A stretch of DNA of 64,000 bases from Proteles cristata cristata (lineage: Eukaryota; Chordata; Mammalia; Carnivora; Hyaenidae), in contig JAESUZ010005469.1 in the NCBI GenBank assembly GCA_017311185.1, forward strand, positions 1,366,001-1,430,000, read 5' to 3'. Both the position numbers and the translations under genes were made by a program. Of this stretch, positions 34,965-46,125 are shown piece by piece. The notes under the pieces were generated by a model that was not told the origin of the DNA, made no database searches, and saw only the letters and a program-made list of their open reading frames with translations. Positions within the stretch are counted from its first letter, which is position 1. The number at the start of each line of letters is the position of its first letter.

Positions 34965-35734
34965 ACTGCTCCTATTGCTCTGATCAGCAAGCCACCAGTC
35001 TGTTTTCTGATTTTCTGTACTTCTACCATAACAACACAAAAGCTATTCCTGTTAGATATATCAATGATGACATTAAATTTGCCATTTTAAGAAAAACTGC
35101 TCAATACTTAAAATGTGAAGCTATGTGTTGTATTATACACAGCGATCCATCCCTCTAGACCTAATATTCTAAATTTAAAAAAAAACAAAACAACCCTTAT
35201 GGAATGTGGTACTACCTGTGTTTTTACCAACAGGACACCAAGGAAAAGTAGTAGGATTTGAAGATAAAAATTCAGATAAACTTACCACATAAAAACATAT
35301 ACAAAATTATATATATATATATATTTATAACTATATATATAATACAGACACACACACACAATGCCTGAATCTTTAATTAGTCTGGGGAAAGTAAATGATA
35401 TTAGGACTTTACATCATACCCTTAATCTGGCTAAAATTTTACTTACTCTAATCTAGTATGGCCTCCATCGCTTCAAAATAAACATTCTTACCATCATCAG
35501 GTCCAGACTTCTATCTACAGAATCTCCTGTTACCCCTGTGTTCACGTTCTACGTGGCTTCCAGCTGCCTGCCTTCTTCTGGATCACTCCTTTCTCTTCCC
35601 TCCCTTCCACCTCCACTGGCTCCTAACTGCTTTCCCTTTTCTCTTTATTCTATTTTTCATCCTACACTAGAAGACCTTGCAGGCTATTTTTCAAACCCTG
35701 CACTAGAGAGCAGTGCGTATTTGGCACACTACAC
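34965..35734. other. Intron, with a short AT/CA-rich tract
   Basis: (TA)n and (CA)n occur at 35308-35360. 35520-35680 is pyrimidine-rich and unassigned. Confidence 0.5.
35308..35360. repeat. (TA)n / (CA)n low-complexity tract
   Basis: TA dinucleotides followed by CA dinucleotides. Confidence 0.93.
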
Positions 35735-35935
35735 CCTGGGAACCAAATCGAGGCCACCACCTCTTATTGTAAATAAAGTTTTATTGAAACACATGACATT
35801 CATTCATTTACCTATTATCTTTGGCTGTTTTCCTGCAACTGTGACAGAGTTGAATAGTTGAGAAAGAGGCCATATGGTCTACAAAGCCTAAAATATTTAC
35901 TATCTGACCCTTTACAGTAAATATTGACCATCTTC
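35735..35935 (-). mobile_element. hAT (Charlie-type) non-autonomous DNA transposon relic
   Basis: CTTATTGTAAATAAAGTTTTATTGAAACAC, CATTCATTTACCTATTATCTTTGGCTG, ACAGAGTTGAATAGTTGAG, and AAAGCCTAAAATATTTACTATCTGACC follow a common mammalian hAT-Charlie MER element. The exact subfamily is not certain. The terminal bases are decayed. Confidence 0.72.
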
Positions 35936-36599
35936 CACCTTAAAGGTATAGAAGGAAAGACGATATTTTTCACCATCTGTACAGTTTTTTAAATAACCAC
36001 ATCTCACCGGAGAATATGCGAACAATTCCTAGCAGGTCAACCCTCTATCAGTAATACAGGGTGCCATTTCACAGATACTTTCTGGCTTCTTTTCTTCAAG
36101 TGCTTCATAAATAAGTGTCCTATATTTTGGTCTAGTTTCAAGTTTCACATAGTCTAGTATACAACTTGACTGAGTCTAACATTCTTGGCACATATTCTAA
36201 CGTTTGGCTAAACAAGTAGAATAGGCATACTGGAGAGGTTTTTGTAAACAGAGAAGGGAGGGCATCAGCCAGAGTTAACTATATACTCTGTAATAACAAT
36301 AGCAGCAAGGAAAGTGCTATGCATACAGAGGCTCGTAGTAAGTATGTGATCAAATAAGAATGTCATTCCAGACTCACAAATTCTTCAAGGCAGGAGAAAG
36401 AGAGAATATAATAAAAAAAGATAATTAGCAGTTCCAGGACTCTGGCATGAGCCTCATGATAGAAGCAGGGATTCAAGCTTGTCAACGCAATGGAGATGAC
36501 ATTCACATCCTGAACAGTCACATCTAAATGGATATTTTCCTCTTTCTGTTACCTTTTCCTAACTATTTAGTTAAGGAAATAGATAGAGTAATATACTTT
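35936..36599. other. Intron, no repeat recognised
   Basis: Mixed AT-rich sequence, nothing assignable. Confidence 0.5.
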
Positions 36600-36715
36600 T
36601 CAGAGTGGTCTTCACACACTACACCTCACTTGATTCCTCTGTCCACCCCGTGAAACAGCCCTAATGTGAGGTTGCTGAGACCAGTGCTCTTAGCACTAAA
36701 TCATAATGCCTCTTA
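36600..36715 (-). mobile_element. MIR, antisense, diverged
   Basis: CTCACTTGATTCCTCTGTCCACCCCGTGAAACAGCCC, then ACCAGTGCTCTTAGCACTAAATCATAATG, resembles reversed MIR including the head (gtgctcttaaccactatgct). Confidence 0.55.
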
Positions 36716-36751
36716 ATATCTATAATGAACTTGTTAATAGTTCATAGTTGG

Positions 36752-37526
36752 GAGACACATAAAATAATGCTGAGCATCCCTCCTCATCAGGGAAATACAA
36801 ATCAAAACCACACTGAGATACCACCTCATGCCAGTCAGAGTGGCTAAAATGAGCAAATCAGAGAACTCTAGATGCTGGCGAGGATGTGGAGAAACGGGTA
36901 CCCTCCTACACTGTTGGTGGGAATGTAAACTGGTACAGCCCCTCTGGAAAACAGTGTGGAGGTTCCTCAGGAAACTAACAATAGAACTCCCCTACAACCC
37001 AGCAATAGCACTGCTAGGAATTTACCCAAGGGATACAGAAATGCTGAGGCATAGGAGCACATGTACCCCAATGTTCATAGCAGCACTCTCAACAATAGAC
37101 AAAACATGGAAAGAGCCTAAGTGTCTATCAACGGACGAATGGATCAAGAAGATGTGGTTTATCTATACCATGGAATACTACATGGCAATGAGAAACAATG
37201 AAATCTGGCCATGTGTAGCAACATGGATGGACCTTGAGGGTGTTATGCTGAGGTGAAATAAGTCAGGCAGAGAAGGACAAATATCATATGTTTGCACGTA
37301 TAGGAGGATTAGGAGGAACTTGACGGAGGAACAAGGGGGAGAAGAAGGGGGGAAATGGTGGGGGAAAGGGAGAGAGGCAAACCATGAGAGACTCTTGAAT
37401 GCTGACAAAAACTGAGGACTGATGGATGTGGGGGGGAGGAGGGGTGGGCATGGAGGAGGACACTTGTGGGAATGAGCACTGGGTGTTATGTGGAAACTAA
37501 TTTGACAATAAACTATTAGGAAAAAA
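36752..37526 (+). mobile_element. 5'-truncated felid L1 (775 bp) with perfect target duplication
   Basis: ORF2 C-terminus, G-rich 3' UTR and GACAATAAACTATTAGG plus a short A-tail. A perfect 16-bp duplication, AATAGTTCATAGTTGG, is at 36736-36751 and 37527-37542. It is very similar to the copy at 5794-7184 and truncated within a few bases of the copy at 11115-11894. Confidence 0.96.
36828..37256 (+). pseudogene. L1 ORF2 C-terminal fragment (open over 142 codons)
   Basis: It contains the cysteine-rich [20 protein letters not shown] and [20 protein letters not shown] motifs of the L1 ORF2 C-terminus and stops just before the usual end. Upstream ORF2 domains are absent. It is not a functional gene. 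Confidence 0.9.
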
Positions 37527-37542
37527 AATAGTTCATAGTTGG

Positions 37543-37854
37543 TGAAACTGCTTGCGATTTTGGTAATTCTTCCTTTTCCCTACCTAAACAATAACATTTT
37601 TTTCCCTGTTCATTCATCCCTTGTCTGGCAATGTTAGCAAAAACGTGTAAGTCTCATAAAAATAGTGTTGTGATAAGTAATGGAGACTAGTACTTAGACA
37701 TCCTTATATTCCTGCGTTGTTCCACTGGACCTGTGGGCATTCTCATTCATTCATGTTTTCGTTCTCCCATGACCTAATACACACATACACACACACACAC
37801 ACACACGCACACACACGCACACACGCACACACATTACGCTGAGAGACAAGTTAC
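37543..37854. other. Intron with a (CA)n tract
   Basis: Short repeat-free stretch; see the microsatellite at 37779-37833. Confidence 0.5.
37779..37833. repeat. (CA)n microsatellite with CG interruptions
   Basis: CA repeat regularly broken by CG steps. It ends 21 bp short of the exon-like segment at 37855. Confidence 0.95.
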
Positions 37855-37957
37855 CTGTGCAGCATTCATCCTTATACAATGGTCACCATTTCCCATGGAA
37901 AATCCCCAAACTGCGATGTCCCCAGACACATGCAACGGTCCCAGCTGTGCTCCACAC
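37855..37957 (-). other. Exon-like segment inside the 18.4-kb CCDC171 intron (candidate cryptic or poison exon)
   Basis: On the minus strand a good pyrimidine tract (CTGCTCCTCCTTCCCGTAG) precedes a 103-nt GC-rich segment that ends GCACAG followed by GTAACT, a near-consensus donor. The segment lies between the 55-nt and 132-nt exons of CCDC171. Both join at phase 0, so inclusion would read VWSTAGTVAC and about a dozen further codons before an in-frame TGA within the segment, and 103 nt would shift the frame too. It would therefore truncate the protein or trigger decay. No repeat family was recognised here. Splice-like pairs occur by chance, so this is a candidate only. Confidence 0.3.
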
Positions 37958-38174
37958 CTACGGGAAGGAGGAGCAGGCACAGCTCTGACGAGGCAGCAAG
38001 TGCACGCACTCATAATTTGAAACGGCGGAAGTGAGAAACTAGGCTTCTCTCGCTGACAGGTTATTTAACTTAACCTATGACTCTGGAGCAGAGCCAGAAC
38101 TCTCCAATGACTGCCAGCTGCTGTCACCAGAAAATAGGGCAAACCCGCCGCCACCGCCACCCCACACATTAATA

Positions 38175-38288
38175 GTTGCATCCCAATTATGGCACTAAAA
38201 AATGGATCTCTTGAATCAAATTACCAAGCTGGTTGTATCCCAATTAAGGATCTGAAAAACCGAGCCCTCAAATCAAATTATCAAGCTG
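38175..38288. repeat. Diverged tandem duplication, 2 x 57 bp
   Basis: Copy one is 38175-38231 and copy two 38232-38288, exactly head to tail. I count 45 of 57 positions identical (about 79 %) with no insertion or deletion. Each copy carries ATCCCAATTA near its start and AATCAAATTA near its end, both homeodomain-type cores. The unit length is 19 codons. This is neither a microsatellite nor any transposon I recognise. Confidence 0.9.
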
Positions 38289-38341
38289 GAAAAGAGAGTG
38301 ATTTGATCATGGGCATCTTATCAAGGCACTCGACAGCATGA
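38189..38341 (+). CDS. Possible 51-codon micro-ORF built of two tandem 19-codon repeats
   Basis: The frame starts at an ATG with A at -3 and G at +4 and runs to TGA at 38339-38341. It is open upstream to a stop at 38135-38137. Most of it is covered by two adjacent 57-nt direct repeats (38175-38231 and 38232-38288), which give CIPIMALKNGSLESNYQAG and CIPIKDLKNRALKSNYQAG. The repeats have no indel. Seven of their 12 differences fall in third codon positions and five codon pairs differ only synonymously. The other frames of both strands have stops across the repeats. I recognise no protein family. It runs opposite to CCDC171 within its intron. The alternative is a duplicated homeodomain-site cluster in a non-coding enhancer. 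Confidence 0.25.
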   Translation: MALKNGSLESNYQAGCIPIKDLKNRALKSNYQAGKESDLIMGILSRHSTA

Positions 38342-39410
38342 GAAATCTGTGGTGTGGGTTATATACCATAGAATGCACCCCACAAATAGATTACTGCGAC
38401 CTTGAGCTATTTAAACAAACATAAAGCCCATACTGGAGAACAGAAAAATATGTTTATGAATTGTTAACAGTCCTCCACACAGAGATATTTTCTTTCCTAG
38501 TGTAAATTATTTCAGAGGATAAAGGCAGATGCATACTGCAATTAGTTATTTAGACGTGTTTAGGCTAAAACCTGTTAAGCACACGTCCGTGACATTCTGT
38601 AGTGTCTTATCTTTAGTTTGTCAAGGTTTTTAAATCCCTCTTGAGCAGGAGTACCGTTTTTAGCTTGGCTAGGTCAGAATGACACTGAACAATATGAATG
38701 ATGACACACAAGACAGCTATATGGACAGAGTTGTCATCAGCAAGCCAGCTGTGCTAACACCTGTAAGTCCGCACAGCTGATCTTCAAGATCAGGATCTGG
38801 AAACTGAGATGGAGAGGAGTTCAAAGATCGCAAGTCACATTCAGAGCATCATTAACAAGTCACCAAAAATTGGGTTTTTAGAGGCATGAAATCATGTTTC
38901 AACTTTTAACATGCTATCAGCTTTAAGAATTAAAACTTTTCTGTGATGTTTACATTCCTCATAAAATCACTGAAAACCAAAAATCAAAGACAACTATGTA
39001 TTATGAACTATCATCTCTTTGGGTTAACCATGTTTAAGATAAGATTATAAAATCGCATTTAAAGATTTGGCAAGACAGCGTCTCCACCTGTCAGATTCTG
39101 TTCGATTCTAATCTATTCCAGAATCCACTCTAACAAAAGAAGTAATCATCCTTCTACTTGGTAGGGGTCGAACCAGCTCAAAGCAGGTTATAACAGGACT
39201 TCTACATCCTGTAAATTTGCTGCTACCATACCTCCCTTTCCTAGAGACATTCTAATAATCAAATTTAGGCTCTCTCCTCTAGCACTTGATTAGGCAAAAT
39301 AAGTACACAGGCTATTTTTAGCAGTCAAATAAATAAAGGAATATCAGCAAGACTTCCAGTGAAATCTAGAGATGCCTTTAGCTTTGTTTAGAGACTGGGT
39401 GATGGTAAAA

Positions 39411-39433
39411 TTTGACTCATTCAACAAACATTC
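39411..39433 (-). mobile_element. L2 3' end, antisense, left part
   Basis: TTGACTCATTCAACAAACATTC is the start of a reversed L2 tail that continues at 39704. Confidence 0.65.
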
Positions 39434-39690
39434 TTTTTTTTTTTTTCAAATAATTTCTTCTTTTAAAAAAAAATTTTTTTTTATTTCTAGGAGAGAGAGA
39501 GGGAGAGAGAGAGAGACAGCGTGAACAGGGGAGGGTCAGAGAGAGAGGGAGATACAAACTCCGAAATAGGCTCCAGGCTCTGAGCTGGCAGTCAGCACAG
39601 AGCCTGACGCGGGGCTCGAACCCACGAACCCCGAAATCATGACCTGAGCGAAAGTCGGACGCTTAACCGATTAAGCCACCCAGGCGCCCC
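39434..39690 (-). mobile_element. Carnivore SINE (SINEC_Fc-like) inserted in an L2
   Basis: Reversed poly(A)/tail, GA-rich part and head AAGCCACCCAGGCGCCCC. A perfect 13-bp duplication, TCAACAAACATTC, is at 39421-39433 and 39691-39703. Confidence 0.95.
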
Positions 39691-39703
39691 TCAACAAACA
39701 TTC

Positions 39704-39800
39704 ATTAAGTGCCTTCTGGGTACCAGGCGCTGTGATAGATGCTGAGCAAATAAAAATTAAGGAGACAGAATTCCATCCCTCAAGGACTTCAAACTCTCGT
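39704..39800 (-). mobile_element. L2 3' end, antisense, right part
   Basis: ATTAAGTGCCTTCTGGGTACCAGGCGCTGTGATAGATGCTGAG..TCAAGGACTTCAAACTC is the reverse of the L2 3' region. Confidence 0.75.
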
Positions 39801-40019
39801 GGCATAATTAATCTCTCAAAATGCATTTGCTAGCCTCCCATTTATCTATAATGTCTTGTTTCTCCTATCAATTGCTATACTGTCTTCTTTCTTTGCCAGT
39901 GAGTATTACATTAATCAATCTCAAACCTTTATCTTTAGCCTGACTTTTTCCCTGCAGTCCAGGCTCGCATATCCTGCTGATCACTCCACATTACCTTAAA
40001 CTTGGGTATTTCTGAAACA

Positions 40020-40640
40020 AAACTCATCATTGTCTCCCTTCTTCTTCTAACCAAAGGAAAAAAAAACCTGCTCCTCTTTTTGTATTCCCAACATCAGTCA
40101 ATCTCACCGCCCATACTGGGAGCTATCCTCCATGCCTCGTCATCCTCCTCATTTGCCATTTTACTAAGTAAGTTTCACATTCTTTTCTCTGATGCCACCT
40201 ATCATCACCACCCTGGTCCAAACCTTCTCCTGCCTTCACTGAGCCTAGTCTCATGGCTCTTAAAACCATTTCATTAGTCACGATATCCAGTCTGCAAATA
40301 CGCCCTCCAGAACCCAGATTCAATAAAGAATCTGATCACATCCATCCCTAGCTTAAACCCTGGTTTACTTCCACTGCTTCCAGGATAAAGATCCAAGGTC
40401 TTGGACTGGCAAAAATGAACAAAAAACAAGTTCTGCTATGACTTGGCTTCCAAGTGCCTCATTCGGCCTCATCTCTTGCATTCTCCTTGCACTCACTGCT
40501 GAACTCAGGATATCTGGCTATTCATGCCTCCACATACTTGCACATGTAACTCTCTCTGCTGGAATGCCTTTCCCATCTTTCCACACACTTCAAAGCCCCT
40601 TCCAGGTATTAACTGTTTTCTAAGAAAGTTCCAGTCAACC
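40020..40640 (+). mobile_element. L2 internal/3' region, sense
   Basis: CACCCTGGTCCAAACCTTCTCC, GATCACATCCATCCCTAGCTTAAACC, CCACTGCTTCCAGGATAAAGATCC, CTGCTGGAATGCCTTTCCC and CACTTCAAAGCCCCTTCCAGG follow the L2 3' region at low identity. The short frames here are L2 debris. Confidence 0.65.
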
Positions 40641-41639
40641 CATGGGTTTTCTAAGTATGTCTCATAGATGAATAACTCTATCTAAATGAATGTTGAACTG
40701 CATCTTATGGATCCGTGTTTACCATGGTATACTGGAATTATCTGTGTCTCTGCCGTGAGGGAAAGGACTAAACTATATATATATATATATTGGCTATTTG
40801 TTTCCCCCAAAGACTGGTACAGCTCTGACATATGATATACACTTAAAAAGCATTTGTCGAACTCAACTATTCACATTAAATATTGTGTTTTATGATGGAT
40901 TAGAGGTTTTAAGTAACTTTACAATAGAAGGGAATCTAAAAAGATGTCAGAAACTCCTGTGACTTCCTAGTTATTGTTCCAGTGCCATTTCAGCTTGATA
41001 AATTTACATGGCTTAGAGATTCAAGGTCCTCTAGAGGCTTCTGGATTGTGACTTCCTGTTGTATCATTTAGACATTTTAATGAAAAGACAGCTAAGACTT
41101 CTGAGTAAATGTTCAGACGTACCTTTAAAATTCATAGTATACTGCAATCATATACAGGAAACATGGTAGTTAATCCTTCCAAACTTATAGGACTCAAACA
41201 ATCTCTAAAAGCCTCAAGAATCCAGCCATTCTACTAACTTGACAATAATAAGAAATGACTCCAAAAAAAGTTCATTCTTCTCTACATTCCAGTTTTACCT
41301 AAATTTACTTACTTTCACTCCCTGCTGTAGTATAAACTAAGACATCTCTCTGTTAAGCACTTGGTTAGCCCCCAATAAATACTTACTTTTCTCATATCTA
41401 AATCTAAATAATTCAGATATTATCCTATATGTCCACTCATTACCTTATCCTGAAAGTTATTTTAAATACAATTACTGTACTCTCTTTTTCTCACAATAGA
41501 AATACTTAAGCATGAGTGGAGAGTCTCTTAATGTAAAGAAGAAATCAATTCCTGAGAGTCTTTATTATCAGTAACATTAGAAACCTAGTGGTAAAGCTAT
41601 TAGGAAAACAAAAGTGTATGACTTTAGGAAATGATGTTA
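40641..41639. other. Intron, no repeat recognised
   Basis: AT-rich with one TA run; no other feature. Confidence 0.5.
40773..40791. repeat. (TA)n microsatellite
   Basis: Short pure TA run. Confidence 0.95.
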
Positions 41640-41924
41640 GTGAAGAGGCTGCAATAAGGAATTCCAAAAACCAGTCCCTACACAAAAACAATGAATACAA
41701 TGACAAAATTTGTCAGAATCAACTTTTGCAGAACTCTAGAAACTAACTGCAAGTATATAGCAACCAAGTAAAAGTTTAATCAAGAAAAAAAAAAAAACTT
41801 GAATCTCAGCATTTATGGAAATCTCTGTTGACACACTAGCAGAGCACGAAGCTAACAGAACAGAGATTTTGGTGGCCCCACCCAACAAAGAACACAGACT
41901 TTACACAGAGATGAAAAGTAAAGC
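41640..41924 (+). mobile_element. Probable 5' part of an old L1M element
   Basis: A-rich sequence with AACTCTAGAAACTAACTGCAAG resembles the region upstream of ORF2 in old L1M elements, continuous in style with 42117 onward. Confidence 0.45.
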
Positions 41925-42112
41925 ACAGGGAATACAGTGATTAATATCGTAATAATGCTGTACAGCGACAGAGGGTGACCACTCACCATGGCGAGCACTG
42001 AGTAACGTACAGAATTGTCAGATCACTATGTTGTGAACCTGAACCTGATAATAACGCTGTATGTCAACTATACTTCAATAATAAATATTTTCTAAAAAAG
42101 AAAACAAATTTT
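41925..42112 (+). mobile_element. Carnivore L1 3' end, sense
   Basis: GTGACCACTCACCATGGCGAGCACTGAG..TTGTCAGATCACTATGTTGTGAACCTGAACCTGATAATAACG..GTCAACTATACTTCAATAATAAATA is the carnivore L1 3' UTR terminus, ending in an A-rich tail. It appears to sit within the older L1. Confidence 0.75.
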
Positions 42113-43347
42113 TAAAAACTGGTTCAGTAAAGTCACTGACCAGACAAACAAGACTAGAGTAAGCAGCAACAACTACCACTGGGGATGGAGGAGAATCTGA
42201 TTTCCAGAGTTGCCACATTGCACTATTCAAAATATCTACTTTTCAACAAAAAATTATGATGTTTTCAAAGAAATAAGAAAGTATAGCCCATACATTAGAA
42301 AAACAGAAACCAATGGGAACTGTCCCCAAGGAAGCCTCAACACCGGATTTATCACACCATGACTTTTTAAAAATCAATTATTTTAAATATGCTTAAAGTG
42401 CTAAAGGAAACCATATACAAAAATAACAACAACAACAACAAACAAAAGAAACTATAAGAACAATGTCTTCCAAAGTAGAAAATACAAATAAAGAGATAGA
42501 AAGTATAAAAAGGAACCAAATGGAAATTTTGGAATTGACATATTCAAAGTGTGTAATGGGGAGAAAAAAACTATCAACCAAGAATTCTATATCCAACAAA
42601 AATACTCTTTGAAACTGGAAGAGAAATTAAGCTGTTCCAAGATGAACAAAAGCTGAGGGTGTTCATCATCACTAGACTTGCCTTCGGCGAAATGCTAAAG
42701 GACGTCCTTCTGCCTGAAATGAGAAAACACCAGACAGTAATTCTAATCCACATGAAGAAATAAAGACCACTCATAAAAAACATTGCGTGGGTATATATAA
42801 AAGTCAGTAATAATGTATTTTTTGTTTGTAACACCTCTTTTTTTCTATGTTATTTAAAAGACAACTGCATAAAACAATAATAATAAACTATGTTGATGGG
42901 CACACAATGTATAAAGATGTAATTTGTGACAGTAACAACATAAGGTGGGGATGGAGCTTTATAGGAACAAAGATTTTGTATACTACCGAAACTAAGATTA
43001 TTAATTCAAAGTAGATTGCTAAGAATTAAGATGTTAATTGTGATCCCCAAGAGCACCACTAAAAATTAACTAAAAATATATAGTAAAACAAGAGAGAACG
43101 GAAACAAATGTTATACTACAAAAGATCTATCTAACATACAATAAACAGGAGGGGACTAAAACAGAAATAGAAATAAGACAAAGAGAAAAAAAGGAAAATG
43201 ACAGAAGTCTTTCCATATCACTAATCATATTAAATGTAAGTTGATTAAACTCTCCAATTAAAGGTCAAGATTGGCAGAATGTGTTTTAAAAAATAATTAT
43301 ATGTTGTCTACAAGAGGTATCTTAGATACAAAGACACAGATAAATTT
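42113..43347 (+). mobile_element. Old L1M element, ORF1-ORF2 linker and ORF2 start
   Basis: Landmarks are ACAAAAGCTGAGGGTGTTCATCATCACTAGAC, GGGCACACAATGTATAAAGATGTAATTTGTGACAG, TTGTGATCCCCAAGAGCACCAC, and TTAAACTCTCCAATTAAAGGTCAAGATTGGCAGAATG at the start of ORF2. No intact frame remains. A (CAA)n stretch is at 42425-42442. Confidence 0.82.
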
Positions 43348-43361
43348 AAAGTAGAAGGATA

Positions 43362-43580
43362 TGGGTACCTGGGTGTCTCAAGTGGTTGAGTATCTGAGTT
43401 TTGACTTCAATTCGGATCATGATCTCACAGTTACTGAGATCAAGCTCCACATCAGGTTCTGTGCTGACAGTGGGGGGTCTGCTTGGGATTCTCTCTCTCC
43501 TTCTCTCTCTGCCCCCTCCTGTGCACACGCATGCATGTGTGCTCTCTCTGTCTCTCAAAATATATAAATAAACTTTTAAA
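43362..43580 (+). mobile_element. Carnivore SINE (SINEC) inserted in an old L1
   Basis: Head GGGTACCTGGGTGTCTCAAG, CT-rich part, and ATATATAAATAAAC tail. A perfect 14-bp duplication, AAAGTAGAAGGATA, is at 43348-43361 and 43581-43594. Confidence 0.94.
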
Positions 43581-43594
43581 AAAGTAGAAGGATA

Positions 43595-46125
43595 AAAAAG
43601 ATATTCCATGCAAACAGTAACCGAAAGAGAGCTGGAATAGCTATACTAATACCATACAAAGACTTTAAGACAAAAAATTACTAATAGACAAAAAAAAATT
43701 CTGTAATAATAAAAAAATCAGTCCACCATGTAGATTCAACAATTTCCAGATATACATGCACCTGACAATAGAATCTCCATGAAATCTCAGTGAAAGTAGT
43801 GCTCACACAAAAATGTTTAGCTACAAATATCTACATTAAAAAAGAAGAAAGATCTCAAGTCAATAACCTAACCTTTTACCTGAGGGACATAGAAAGAGAA
43901 GAGCAAACTAAGCCCAAAATAAACAAAAGAAAGAAATAGTGAATGGCACAGAGATAAGAGAAAATAGAAAAGTAACAGAGCACATCAAGAAAACCAAATG
44001 TTATTCCTTGGCAGGTCAACAACATTCACAAACTTTAAGTAGACTTGCCAAGAAAAAAAAAGATTAATTAATTACTATAATCAGGAATAAATGTGAGGAC
44101 ATTACTATTGACCTTACAGAAATAAAAACAATACTAAGAAAATGAACAATGTATGTCAACAAGTGAGGTAACCCAGATGAACCAAACAAATTCCTGGCAA
44201 CACATAAAAGTACCAAAACCAACTAAAAAAGAAGCAGAAAATCTGAATTAATCTATTCCAAGTAAAAAGAATGAATATGTAAGCAAAAACCTTCCAATAA
44301 CAAAAACCCAGGACTAGATAGCTTTACTGGTAAACTTTACTGAATGTATAAAGAATTAACACCAATCCTTCTCAAAATCTCTCCCAAAAAACTGAAATGG
44401 AAGGAACACTTCCTAACTCATTCTACAACACCAGTATTACTCTGATACCAAAGCCATACAAAGATATCACAAGAAAACTATAGACCAATATCCTTTATGA
44501 ACATATATGCAAAAATCAACAAAAATAAATACTGGCAAACCAAGTCTAGCAACATATTCAAACAATTATACATGATAACCAAGTGATATTTATTAACAGG
44601 AATACAAGGATGGTTCAACATACATAAATCAACCTATGTGGTACTCAACATTAATAGAATGAAGGTTGAAAATAATGATCGTTTCATTTGTGTAGGAAGA
44701 GCATTTGACAAAGCCCAACAACCTTTTATAAGAAAAATTCAAAACACTAGGAACAGAACTTCCTCAAGCTGATAAAGGACATGCTCCTAATATCATACTT
44801 AATGGTCCAAGTCCAAAAGCTTTCCTCCTAGTATTAAGAAGAATGCAGATATCTGTTGTCCTCTCATTGCTAAAACTCAAAGCCCTAGCCAGGCAATTAG
44901 GCCAAAACAAAAATAAAAACAATAACAACAAAGAAACAAAGAAACAAAAAACAATAAAATCAATGCATCCAAACCAGAAAGAAAGAAGTAAAACTATCTT
45001 TATTTGCAGATGATATGATCTCATATAGAGAAAATCCTAAAGAATCTTCAAAAGAAATTATTAGAGCTAAAAAAAATTCAGCAAAATTGCAGAATACAAA
45101 AGCAACATAAAAATCAGTCATATTTCTAAATGCTAATAATTAAGAACCAATAAATTAAGAAAATACAATAGTATCATTAAGGATAAAATACTTAAAAATA
45201 AATTTAAGCAAGAAGATACAAAACTTATACATTGAAAACTGTTACACACTATTGAAAATAATTAGAGGAGATCTAAATAAATGGAAAGATATCCCACATC
45301 ATGGGTTGCAAAACTTATTATTAAGATGGAAATACTATCAAAACTCAAATTGTCTTCTTCAGAAATAGACAAGCTGATTCTAAAATTCATATATAATTAC
45401 AAGGAATCCTGAAAAGCCAAAAAAAAATTCCTAAAAGAAAACCCAAAGTTGGAAGACTCACATTTCTTAATTTCAAAATTTACTACAAAGCTACAGTGAT
45501 CAAAACAGTGTGGTAGATCAATGGAACAGAACTAAGAGCCCACAAATAAAACCAAACATCTATAGTCAACAAATCTACAATACATGTAACTGAGATCACT
45601 GAATGGGAGAATGAAAAGTCTTTTTAACAAATGGTGCAGGAATAACTGAAGTTTGGTCTTTGCATTCCACCGTATACAGAAATTAACTCAACATGGACCA
45701 AAACCTAAACATGAGAGTTAATACAAAGATAACTCCAAAGTTTGGAGCTTAAACTCCAGAGAATTTAACACTATAAAACTCTTTGGAGAAAACACAGAGG
45801 AAAATTTTCATGACCTTGGATATGGCAATGAATGTATTATTCTTAGATATGAATCCAAAAACATGATCAGCAAAAGGAAACAAAATGGACTTCATCAAGA
45901 TTTAAAAAACATTTTTTCATCAAAGGACACTATCAAGAAAGTAAAAAGACAACCTATGGAACAGAATAAGAGGATATAAGAGTGACTGCTTAATTTGTCT
46001 GGATTTCTTTTTGAGGAGATGAAAATATTCTGAAAACATAGTTGTGACGGTTGCACAACATTGTAAATGCATTGAAAGCCACTGAATTGTAAATTTTAAA
46101 ATAGTTAAAATGGTGATTTTTTTAA
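43595..46125 (+). mobile_element. Old L1M element, ORF2 and 3' UTR with internal deletion
   Basis: It continues the same L1: GATATTCCATGCAAACAGTAACC, GATATACATGCACCTGACAATAG, the reverse-transcriptase region (CAAGGATGGTTCAACATACATAAATC, TTTGCAGATGATATGATCTC at about 45005) and GAAAACACAGAGGAAAATTTTCATGACC. Near 45960 it jumps to the 3' UTR (GGTTGCACAACATTGTAAATGCATTGAAAGCCACTGAATTG), so the ORF2 C-terminus is deleted. Many stops; inactive. Confidence 0.88.

Larger units (their letters stand above)
37958..39410. other. Repeat-free intronic island, possibly conserved non-coding DNA
   Basis: It follows the exon-like segment. It includes a GC-rich patch with CCG/CCA triplets (38144-38160), the 57-bp tandem duplication, and AT-rich sequence with TGATTTGATCATGGGC, GCAATTAGTTATTTAG and similar homeodomain-like cores to about 38700. 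No transposon was recognised to 39410. Confidence 0.45.

Noticed and set aside
40002..40277. 91-codon plus-strand frame
   Set aside because: It lies in L2-like sequence and shows low-complexity serine/leucine composition.
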